This document shows positions 16,350-23,820 of a stretch of 29,564 nt of DNA, one piece after another. Below the pieces are notes generated by a model. That model did no database searches and was not told where the DNA came from. It worked only from the letters and a program-made list of their open reading frames with translations. The stretch is taken from the IMG/VR virus record IMGVR_UViG_3300006347_000031, positions 1 through 29,564 of that record; one strand, given 5' to 3'. This DNA is from a virus. The first letter of the stretch is position 1. Every line of letters starts with the position of its first letter. The translations under genes and the position numbers were made by a program.

Positions 16350-16757
16350 ATGGATAATATAGATCAAGACTTTTTTAACAAGTTTGTTCAAAACAGAGTA
16401 GAAAATAGTAATGCGGATCTAATGAATGAAGATCCAAAAGAGCGTATTAAATTAATTAACACACTTTTTAAAATGTTAATTGGTATGTATGGCAGGAACT
16501 TTGCTGATCAATTTGACAACCCATATGCAAAAGAAATATGGCTCAATGCTTTATTAGTTTTTAAAAAAGAAGATATAGCAAAAGGATTAGATTTAATGTT
16601 GCAAGATCCTAATTTTCAAAGTGCTCCCAATTTAAAGAAATTTATTCTTTATTGTGACGATGCACAAAATGGAAAAGATTATATCAAAGAGAAGAAGCGC
16701 ATAAGAGATGCACAAAAACTTCCAAAACTTAAAAAATTAAAAACAAATAACAAATAA
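16350..16757 (+). CDS. Lambda P-like DnaB helicase loader
   Basis: The 135-residue protein shows the pattern of the short phage replication protein P family. It has a helix ending M-Y-G-R-N-F-A-D-Q-F, then W-L-N-A-L, a helix with I-A-K-G-L-D, and a P-x-L-K-K-F-I-L-Y-C block near 92-102. Lambda P binds DnaB and delivers it to the origin. This protein is much shorter than lambda P (233 aa) but like many plasmid and prophage homologues. It lies 15 bases after the organizer and 26 before dnaB, with AAGGAAAAGG before the start. The basic C-terminal tail (K-K-L-K-T) may contact DNA. The family is likely; the loading role is inferred from the neighbours. Confidence 0.65.
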   Translation: MDNIDQDFFNKFVQNRVENSNADLMNEDPKERIKLINTLFKMLIGMYGRNFADQFDNPYAKEIWLNALLVFKKEDIAKGLDLMLQDPNFQSAPNLKKFILYCDDAQNGKDYIKEKKRIRDAQKLPKLKKLKTNNK

Positions 16758-16783
16758 AAAATTGCAAAGGAGCTGTTGTTAAT

Positions 16784-18286
16784 ATGGGAAAATTAGGCGA
16801 TTACAAAAAAGATAACGAACTTGACGATATTGAATTTGATGATGAAGTTGATGAACTTGATCAAATGATTGAAGAACAAGAAAGAAAACAAGAAAAGAAA
16901 GAAGAAAGTAAATCAAAGATAAATGTAAATGAAATAGAAAAAATCGAAGAAAAAATATTAAGTATAATTCTTAATAATCAAAAAGTGCCAGAAGGTGTTA
17001 ATGAGCATTTATTTAGTACATTAAGACTGAAGGAAGTTTATCAAGGTATAGAACATTTTAGTAGTCAATCAGAAGAAGGTGTCTTTGACTCAGGTGCGGT
17101 TGGTGCGCTTTTGAGCAAAAGAAGAAACAATTCAAAATGGGAAGACGAAATTATTCCTAACCTTGTTAAAATAAGTAAAGGAAAAACAAACCATTTACAA
17201 AACTATTTAAGCATCTTAAAAGAACAAAATATTGGAATTAAAGCAAATAAAATAGCAGAAGCCATTAGAGATAAAATTAAAAATGGTGATCTGAGTTACC
17301 TAAAACAAGCTGCAACAGAACTTAATTCTATTGAATTGTTTGAAGATAGTGGATATGACACGTTAGAAGATGCATTAAATTCTGCAATTTTTAATATTGA
17401 TGAAAAACGTGATTCTGATGGTGAACACTCTGGTATCCCTACTGGTATTGAAACACTAGACGATACAACAGGTGGGCTACAAAAAAGTGACTTAATTATT
17501 CTTGCAGCTCGTCCTGGTCAAGGTAAAACTGCAACTGCAATAAACTTTGCATATAATGGTAAGGTTCCTTGTGGATTTATTAGTTCTGAGATGCCAAGTG
17601 AACAGTTAGCTTTACGTTTATTATCTCTTGATAGTGGAGTTAACGCACAAAAAATTCGTAACCCAAAGAAGTTGTTGCCAGATGAACTTCAATCTCTTAG
17701 AGAATCTTCTGAGAAAATGAAAAAAGATACTTTTATCTATATCGATGATAAACCTGGTATTTCAATTCAAGAAGTAAAAGAAAAAGCTAAAATTTGGAAA
17801 GAAAAATACGATATACAAGTATTATACATTGACTATATTCAACGTCTTACATATAAAGCACCTGGGGCTGATAAAATGCCACGTAGTGAAAGAATCGGTA
17901 TGATCGCAATGGAAGCAAAAGAGATTGCACGTGAATTAGATATTGCAGTAGTTGGTCTTGCACAGATAAGTCGTGGTGCTGAAAAGAACGAAGCCTCTGG
18001 TGGTCGCCCTATGCTTTCTGATCTTAAAGACTCAGGTATGATCGAGCAAGAAGCCGATTTGGTTATTTGTCCTTTCCGTGAGAATATGGACGGTATGGAC
18101 GTAAATGCTGTTGCTGAAATGGAAATCTTATTACTTAAAAACCGTCACGGACCACTTGGTGAAATTGACGCAGTATGGATTCCAAGAAACATGAAAATTG
18201 TTGAAGCTGACGATTATGACGTAGATTCAGGAACCATTTCACAAGTAACAGAAGATGCTGAAGAAGAAGAGGATATTCCTTACTAA
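16784..18286 (+). CDS. dnaB: Replicative DNA helicase DnaB
   Basis: This is a hexameric 5'-3' fork helicase of the RecA-like SF4 family. The 500-residue protein has an acidic, charged N-terminal tail (residues 1-45) not found in E. coli DnaB, and then the all-helical N-terminal domain (about 46-160). The ATPase domain has Walker A A-R-P-G-Q-G-K-T (near 242-249), an E-M-P-S-E-Q motif near 268, Walker B with L-Y-I-D-Y-I near 348, and the C-terminal K-N-R-H-G-P-x-G motif near 452-459. All catalytic motifs are kept. Ribosome site AAAGGAGC lies before the ATG. It is the last gene of the organizer-loader-helicase operon and is followed by a strong terminator. Confidence 0.95.
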   Translation: MGKLGDYKKDNELDDIEFDDEVDELDQMIEEQERKQEKKEESKSKINVNEIEKIEEKILSIILNNQKVPEGVNEHLFSTLRLKEVYQGIEHFSSQSEEGVFDSGAVGALLSKRRNNSKWEDEIIPNLVKISKGKTNHLQNYLSILKEQNIGIKANKIAEAIRDKIKNGDLSYLKQAATELNSIELFEDSGYDTLEDALNSAIFNIDEKRDSDGEHSGIPTGIETLDDTTGGLQKSDLIILAARPGQGKTATAINFAYNGKVPCGFISSEMPSEQLALRLLSLDSGVNAQKIRNPKKLLPDELQSLRESSEKMKKDTFIYIDDKPGISIQEVKEKAKIWKEKYDIQVLYIDYIQRLTYKAPGADKMPRSERIGMIAMEAKEIARELDIAVVGLAQISRGAEKNEASGGRPMLSDLKDSGMIEQEADLVICPFRENMDGMDVNAVAEMEILLLKNRHGPLGEIDAVWIPRNMKIVEADDYDVDSGTISQVTEDAEEEEDIPY

Positions 18287-18291
18287 AAATT

Positions 18292-18318
18292 AAAAGCTGC
18301 ATTGCAGCTTTTTTTTAT
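18292..18318 (+). terminator. Rho-independent terminator after dnaB
   Basis: AAAAGCTGC (18292-18300) pairs with GCAGCTTTT (18304-18312) around a three-base loop, and eight T follow. It lies six bases after the dnaB stop codon. Confidence 0.78.
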
Positions 18319-18335
18319 ATTTTAAATTTAATAAT

Positions 18336-18362
18336 AAAAAAGAAGGCAAAGCCTTCTTTTTT
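18336..18362. terminator. Bidirectional terminator between dnaB and ruvB
   Basis: AAAAAAGAAGGC (18336-18347) pairs perfectly with GCCTTCTTTTTT (18351-18362) around AAA. A/T flanks on both sides allow termination in both directions. It overlaps the ruvB stop codon at 18361-18363 and mainly serves the minus-strand ruvB transcript. Confidence 0.75.
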
Positions 18363-19374
18363 AATAATCTTCTTCTGGAATATTTTCTTTTATATAGGTA
18401 ATACCTTTTTCTGTTAATTTTCTACCACCTTTTGTTTTTGATAGTAAACCTTTTTTAATAAGGAATGGTTCTATTACATATTCAATTGTTTTTTCTTCCT
18501 CTGATATATATGGAGAAATTGCTTTAAGTCCAACTGCTTTGTCTTTAAAACCATAATGCATACAATGTAACATTTTTCTGTCCATTTCATTTAAACCCAA
18601 CTTATCTATTAATAGTTTATCTAAAGTTTCTATTGCAAAATCCTTATCTATTTTTGCTTCATTATTTACCAATGCATAAGGGCGTAATCTTCCAAGAAGG
18701 TTGTTTGCAATACGTGCTGTGCTTCTTGACCTCTTTGCAATTTCCATTGCTGCTTCAAAATCTAAATTGACTTCTAATATATCTGCCGATCTTGAAAGCA
18801 TTTGAGCAAGTTCTTCATTTGTATAGAATTTTAATTGGTGGGTTACATTAAATCTATCTCTTAGCGGCTGAGAAATACTACCTGGTCGTGTTGTTGCTGC
18901 TATTAATGTAAACTTTTTAATCGGTAAATGTATTAATTTTGTGCCACCACCATTATCTATGTTTATATCGAGGGTAAAATCTTCCATTACAGAGTAAAGA
19001 GATTCTTCTATTTTTGTTTTCAATGCGTGAATTTCATCTATAAATAAAATATCTCCTTCTTCCAAACTCATTAACGTTGCTGCCAAATCTGCTGGTCTTT
19101 CAATAATTGGTGCAGAAGTAATATGTAAATTTGCTTCTTTTGCATTTGCTATGATTTTTGCTATGGTTGTTTTACCAAGACCGGGTGCTCCAAAAAACAA
19201 CATATGACTAAGCTGTTCGTCCTTCATTTTTGAAGCTTTTATTGCAACTTGAAGCTCTTCTTTTATATGATCTTGACCAATATAGTGTTCAAAGGTCAAA
19301 GGGCGCAATTTATTACTTGCATTTTCTTCGTTTTTAAGGCTTTTTTCGTTTCCTTGCTCTTTAAAATTAGACAT
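18361..19374 (-). CDS. ruvB: Holliday junction branch-migration ATPase RuvB
   Basis: RuvB is the AAA+ motor that, with RuvA, drives Holliday-junction branch migration. The 337-residue product has Walker A G-A-P-G-L-G-K-T-T (62-70), Walker B F-I-D-E-I-H (111-116), the sensor region A-A-T-T-R-P-G (159-165), the P-L-R-D-R-F arginine-finger block (170-175), and a C-terminal winged helix ending with the typical I-E-P-F-L-x-x-K-G-L-L motif. I set the start at 19374 (AGAGGGA upstream), which gives the usual RuvB length. A longer frame to 19599 would overlap parE and adds no RuvB sequence. No ruvA or ruvC is present nearby. It is divergent from parE. Confidence 0.92.
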   Translation of the reverse strand: MSNFKEQGNEKSLKNEENASNKLRPLTFEHYIGQDHIKEELQVAIKASKMKDEQLSHMLFFGAPGLGKTTIAKIIANAKEANLHITSAPIIERPADLAATLMSLEEGDILFIDEIHALKTKIEESLYSVMEDFTLDINIDNGGGTKLIHLPIKKFTLIAATTRPGSISQPLRDRFNVTHQLKFYTNEELAQMLSRSADILEVNLDFEAAMEIAKRSRSTARIANNLLGRLRPYALVNNEAKIDKDFAIETLDKLLIDKLGLNEMDRKMLHCMHYGFKDKAVGLKAISPYISEEEKTIEYVIEPFLIKKGLLSKTKGGRKLTEKGITYIKENIPEEDY

Positions 19375-19400
19375 TTTTCCCTCTTGTGTTAAAATAATTC

Positions 19401-19428
19401 TTGAAATTAAAAAATATTTGTATAAAAT
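19401..19428 (+). promoter_or_regulatory. Possible parE promoter
   Basis: TTGAAA (19401-19406) and TAAAAT (19423-19428) are 16 bases apart in the 130-base divergent gap between ruvB and parE, leaving a leader of about 70 bases before 19505. Support is only moderate in this AT-rich gap. Confidence 0.3.
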
Positions 19429-19504
19429 ACTTGAATTATTGTCAAAAGTCAATAAGAATATAGTAGCGCACAATAGTAAAAAGTAATAAGGAAATAATAT
19501 AACA

Positions 19505-21484
19505 ATGAGTGAGAAAGAATATAACTCCCAGAGTATTGACGTTCTTGAGGGTCTTGACCCTGTCAAAAAGAGACCAGGGATGTATACCAATACTGACAAT
19601 CCTAATCATATAATTGAAGAAGTTTTAGATAACTCTCTTGACGAAGCATTGGCAGGTCATGCAACAAAAGTTTCTGTCACATATCGATTAGACGGCAGTG
19701 TTCAAATACAAGATGATGGGCGTGGTATCCCAACAGATATACATGAAAAAACAGGAATTCCAGCAGTCGAACTTGTTTTTACAAAACTACACGCAGGTGG
19801 AAAATTTAACAGTGAAAACTATGGTATGTCAGGCGGTCTGCACGGTGTTGGTGTCTCTGTGACAAATGCATTATCAGATAAATTAATTGTAGAAGTTAAA
19901 AATAAAGGTCACAAAGAAGTTAGACAAATTGTTTTTGAAGAAGGATTTGTTACTCAGCCTGTTCAAAAAGTGGGTTCTTGCCTTAAAGACGAATCGGGAA
20001 CAAAAGTTACTGTTTATCCGACAGCAAAATACTTTGCTGAACCAGAATTTGATTACAAAGAATTTATGAAATTAATGCAAGAGAAAGCTGTATTAATGTC
20101 TGGTTTACATTTGGTTTTTAATCGTGAACTAGAAAATGGTGAAATGGAAACAAAAGAATGGCACTACAACAATGGTATTTCTGATTACCTTGCTGAACAA
20201 TTAGATTCAGAAGATATGGTCACTCCTATATATACTAATGAAAATTATGTTGGTGAAGATAGTGATAATTACAGTGATATGGTTGGTGAAGGATTAGAGT
20301 TTTCTATTGTTTGGACACAAGAACGTAGTTTTAAAAAGAGTTTTGTAAACTTGATTCCTACCCCAAGTGATGGAACACATGTTGCGGGTTTTAGAAATGG
20401 ATTATATGAAGCACTAAAATCATTTGCAACAATGCATGGTTTGATTCCTAAAAATGTAAAATTAGTTGCTGATGATATTTGGGGTAAAGCTGCATTTATC
20501 TTATCCGCTAAAATTATTGACCCTGAATTTCAAGGACAAACAAAAGATAAGTTAAATAATAGATATGTTATTAATATGTTTAGTGGCTTAGTTCGTGATA
20601 ATTTTGAAAACTGGTTGAACTCTAATATTGAAGCTGGTAAGGTTCTTGCAGAATTAGTTATCGAACAAGCAAAAGCACGTTCTAAGAAAAGTTTAAAAAT
20701 TGAAAAGAGACAAACTGGCTCAGTTGTAAAGTTACCTGATAAATTAACAGAGTGTAAAACAAAAGATCCTGCACTTTCAGAACTTCTTATTGTGGAAGGG
20801 GACTCGGCAGGTGGCTCTGCTAAACAAGGTCGTGACCGTGAAACACAAGCACTTATGGCTCTTAAAGGTAAGCCATTAAACACTTGGGAACTAGAATCAG
20901 ATAAAATATTTGGAAACTTAGTAATTAATGATCTTAGTATTGCAATTGGTGTTGACCCGCATGGAAGACACGATGACGTAGATTGGAGTAAATTACGATA
21001 TCACACAATTTCTATTCTTTCGGATGCGGATAAAGATGGATTCCACATTCAGGTTTTATTGATTTCATTATTTATGAAACATTTTCCACAATTGATAGAG
21101 AAAGGTTATATTAAAGTTATTCAACCACCACTTTATCGTATTGATGTGACTTACAAAAACAAAAGAAAGAAAGAGGATCGTAATAAAACTATTTATGTTT
21201 TAGACGAAGAAGAAAAAGAATCAGCGATGAAAAAACTTAAAAAACAAGGTGTGGATCTTGAAAAAGATATTTCAATGCTTCGATTCAAAGGATTGGGTGA
21301 AATGAACCCAGAACAGTTGTATGAAACTTCATTGTGTAAGGACACCCGAAGAATTGAAACTCTTGAAGTCAATGATTGGGACTCTACTTTGAAAGCAATG
21401 GACAACCTTATGATGAAGAAAAAAGCAGAACAACGTGCTGAACTTATTATGAAGTACGGTGATTTTGAAGCGGATTTTGATTAA
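19505..21484 (+). CDS. parE: DNA topoisomerase IV subunit B (ParE)
   Basis: ParE is the ATPase subunit of topoisomerase IV, which decatenates replicated DNA. The 659-residue protein starts with the ParE-like A/I-x-V-L-x-G-L-x-P-V-x-x-R-P-G-M-Y-T block and keeps the GHKL ATP site (E-V-L-D-N-S-L-D-E-A, D-D-G-R-G-I-P, G-G-L-H-G-V-G). It also has the Toprim signatures V-E-G-D-S-A-G-G-S-A and D-A-D-K-D-G. The T-N-T-D/T-D-T and G-K-x-L-N-T-W-E features favour ParE over GyrB, as do length and lack of the long GyrB insertion. An AAGGA element precedes the ATG at 19505 at somewhat wide spacing. parC follows after 26 bases, so both subunits are made together. Confidence 0.93.
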   Translation: MSEKEYNSQSIDVLEGLDPVKKRPGMYTNTDNPNHIIEEVLDNSLDEALAGHATKVSVTYRLDGSVQIQDDGRGIPTDIHEKTGIPAVELVFTKLHAGGKFNSENYGMSGGLHGVGVSVTNALSDKLIVEVKNKGHKEVRQIVFEEGFVTQPVQKVGSCLKDESGTKVTVYPTAKYFAEPEFDYKEFMKLMQEKAVLMSGLHLVFNRELENGEMETKEWHYNNGISDYLAEQLDSEDMVTPIYTNENYVGEDSDNYSDMVGEGLEFSIVWTQERSFKKSFVNLIPTPSDGTHVAGFRNGLYEALKSFATMHGLIPKNVKLVADDIWGKAAFILSAKIIDPEFQGQTKDKLNNRYVINMFSGLVRDNFENWLNSNIEAGKVLAELVIEQAKARSKKSLKIEKRQTGSVVKLPDKLTECKTKDPALSELLIVEGDSAGGSAKQGRDRETQALMALKGKPLNTWELESDKIFGNLVINDLSIAIGVDPHGRHDDVDWSKLRYHTISILSDADKDGFHIQVLLISLFMKHFPQLIEKGYIKVIQPPLYRIDVTYKNKRKKEDRNKTIYVLDEEEKESAMKKLKKQGVDLEKDISMLRFKGLGEMNPEQLYETSLCKDTRRIETLEVNDWDSTLKAMDNLMMKKKAEQRAELIMKYGDFEADFD

Positions 21485-21510
21485 TAGTAGAGAATTTAGT
21501 AGGAGAAAAA

Positions 21511-23784
21511 ATGAAAATAGATGACGTATTTATAGACGTAGCGGATTACTCAACTCAGAAATACATTGAGTATGCCGTTGCGGTAGTTGCTGACCGTGCA
21601 TTGCCTTATGTGCATGACGGTCTAAAACCAGTTCATAGACGTATCCTTTACGCTATGACTGGATTAGGAATTAAATCAAAAGAAAAACCAAAAAAATCGG
21701 CACGTATCGTCGGTGACGTAATTGGTAAATATCACCCACACGGTGATGCTTCTGTTTATAATGCTATGGTTGCATTAGCGCAAGAATGGAAAATGAGATA
21801 CCCATTAGTTGCTTCACAGGGTAACTTTGGTTCTCGTGATGGGGATGGTGCGGCTGCCATGCGTTATACTGAGGCAGGAATAACGCCATTTGCAGAAGAT
21901 GTTTTATTGGATGAAATGAGAGAAGGCACTTGTGATTTTGTTCCTAACTTTGATGGCACAATGAGCGAAGTTAAACTACTTCCTTCAAAATTAAACAACT
22001 TATTACTAAATGGTTCTTTTGGTATTGCAGTAGGTATGGCGACAAAAATTCCTTCTCACAATATTAGAGAACTAACAGACGCTACATTGGCTTATATCGA
22101 TAATAAAGATATTACTGTTCCTGAAATTATGGAAATCCTAAAAGGTCCCGACTTTGCAACAGGTGGTCAAGTAATCACTTCTCGTGAAAAAATACTAGAG
22201 GCTTATGAAAAAGGTCAAGGTATTATTAAGATCCGTTGTCGTTGGAATGTTGAAAAATTGGCAAGAGGTCAATGGAGAGTAGTTGTTACAGAACTTCCGC
22301 CCGATTCTAACATAACTAAAGTTTTACAAGCTATTGATAAAATAACAAATCCACCTGTTCAAAAAGACTCAAAAGGTAAAAATAAACCTTTAAAAGCGAG
22401 TGTCTTAAAAGATAAACAGTTTTTAACAAGCATACTTGCAAAAGCAGAAAATGATTCTGATTCTAGTGGCTTAAGACTTATTTTAGAACCGAAATCTAGC
22501 AAACAAGATCCAGAAGAATTTATGAATCTTTTATATTCTAGAATTGGTCTAGAAGAAAGCTTTGGCATTAATTTAACTATGGTTGATATTAATAAAACAC
22601 CTAAAAGAACAAACATAAAAGAATACATTGAAGAATGGGTTGATTACAGAAAAGAAGTTTTAAGAAGAAGACTTGAATTCCATCTTGCAAAAGTGCAAAA
22701 AAGACTTCATATCTTAGAAGGTCGTTTAAAAGTTTATGAAAATCTTGATAAAGCTATTGATATTATTAAAGAGAGTGAAGAACCAAAAGAAGAACTTATG
22801 GAATTCTTTGATTTATCAGAACAACAAGCAGAAGATATTTTAGAAATAAAACTTCGTCAATTAGCTAAACTAGAAAAAGATAAACTTCAAAAAGAATATG
22901 ACAAACTTAAAAAAGAAGAAGAAAAATATTTAAGACTTCTTAATTCAGAAGCTAGATTTATTAGTTTAATGAAAAAAGAAATTGAAGAAACAACAGTTAA
23001 GTATGAAGATGAAAGAAGAACTCTTCTTGAAGAAGCAACAGAAGCAGTTGCTAAATCTACTGACGCTATTGTTGAAGAACCTGTTACTGTTATTTATACT
23101 AAGCAAGGTTGGTTAACAATGAGAAAAGGTCATAATGTTGATACTAGCACTGTTTCATTTAAAGATAATGACGAGCCAGAAAAGATTCTTGAAATGAAAA
23201 CGACTGAACAAATTGCATTCTTAGCTACAAATGGTCGTGGATATAGTATTAGACCAACAGAAGTGCCTAATGGTAAAAATAATTTCGTTCATATTAAGAG
23301 TTTAGTTGACTGTGGTGATGCAAATGTTGTTGATGTAATGGTCGGAAACAAAGATAAACTTTATGTTTTCTCTAATAGTGATAGCTATGGTTTTGTTTCT
23401 CATGCTGAAAACTTAGTTTCTAAGAATAAAGCTGGTAAGCACTTTATGTCTTTACCTAACAAAAACACAACAATCTTTAAAGCTCTTGAAATAAACCCAG
23501 ATCAAGGAGAGAGATTGAATATTCTATCTTCTGATTATAGATTATTGAGCTTTGACGTTAAAGAAGTTAAACAATTGGATAAAGGTAAAGGTGTTCAGTT
23601 AATAAGACTAAAAGATGATAGTATGAGTATTATTGATGTTTCTTTATCTCCTATTGAAGAGCTACCTGTTTTACACGGACAGAAAAAGAAAATATACAGA
23701 GATGAAGAGCTAGAACCATTTAATAGTAGTCGTGCTAGAAGAGGTAAGGTTGTCCCAGACAACACAACTCTTTCAAAAGACTAA
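21511..23784 (+). CDS. parC: DNA topoisomerase IV subunit A (ParC)
   Basis: ParC is the DNA-breaking subunit of topoisomerase IV. The 757-residue protein has the winged-helix core with G-K-Y-H-P-H-G-D (72-79), the active-site Tyr119 in A-A-M-R-Y-T-E, the V-P-N-F-D-G-T block, a coiled-coil region (about 390-500) and a C-terminal pinwheel domain without a GyrA-box Q-x-x-R-x-G-K-G pattern that I could see. At the positions equal to E. coli ParC Ser80 and Glu84, which bind fluoroquinolones, it has Ala80 and Asn84. AGGAG lies before the ATG. The gene is complete and followed by a strong terminator. Together with parE it makes a full, element-encoded topoisomerase IV. Confidence 0.93.
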   Translation: MKIDDVFIDVADYSTQKYIEYAVAVVADRALPYVHDGLKPVHRRILYAMTGLGIKSKEKPKKSARIVGDVIGKYHPHGDASVYNAMVALAQEWKMRYPLVASQGNFGSRDGDGAAAMRYTEAGITPFAEDVLLDEMREGTCDFVPNFDGTMSEVKLLPSKLNNLLLNGSFGIAVGMATKIPSHNIRELTDATLAYIDNKDITVPEIMEILKGPDFATGGQVITSREKILEAYEKGQGIIKIRCRWNVEKLARGQWRVVVTELPPDSNITKVLQAIDKITNPPVQKDSKGKNKPLKASVLKDKQFLTSILAKAENDSDSSGLRLILEPKSSKQDPEEFMNLLYSRIGLEESFGINLTMVDINKTPKRTNIKEYIEEWVDYRKEVLRRRLEFHLAKVQKRLHILEGRLKVYENLDKAIDIIKESEEPKEELMEFFDLSEQQAEDILEIKLRQLAKLEKDKLQKEYDKLKKEEEKYLRLLNSEARFISLMKKEIEETTVKYEDERRTLLEEATEAVAKSTDAIVEEPVTVIYTKQGWLTMRKGHNVDTSTVSFKDNDEPEKILEMKTTEQIAFLATNGRGYSIRPTEVPNGKNNFVHIKSLVDCGDANVVDVMVGNKDKLYVFSNSDSYGFVSHAENLVSKNKAGKHFMSLPNKNTTIFKALEINPDQGERLNILSSDYRLLSFDVKEVKQLDKGKGVQLIRLKDDSMSIIDVSLSPIEELPVLHGQKKKIYRDEELEPFNSSRARRGKVVPDNTTLSKD

Positions 23785-23790
23785 TAAAAT

Positions 23791-23818
23791 AAAAAAGCTC
23801 CTAGAAAGGAGCTTTTTT
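23791..23818. terminator. Bidirectional terminator between parC and the pilin gene
   Basis: GCTCCT (23797-23802) pairs with AGGAGC (23807-23812), extended by six A-T pairs on each side, around a four-base loop. The A- and T-runs let it work on both strands for the convergent genes parC and the large pilin-adhesin. Confidence 0.82.
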
Positions 23819-23820
23819 AT

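Noticed and set aside
19375-19599. N-terminal extension of 75 residues on RuvB.
   Set aside because: It overlaps parE on the other strand, resembles no RuvB sequence, and the start at 19374 has a ribosome site and gives the normal length.
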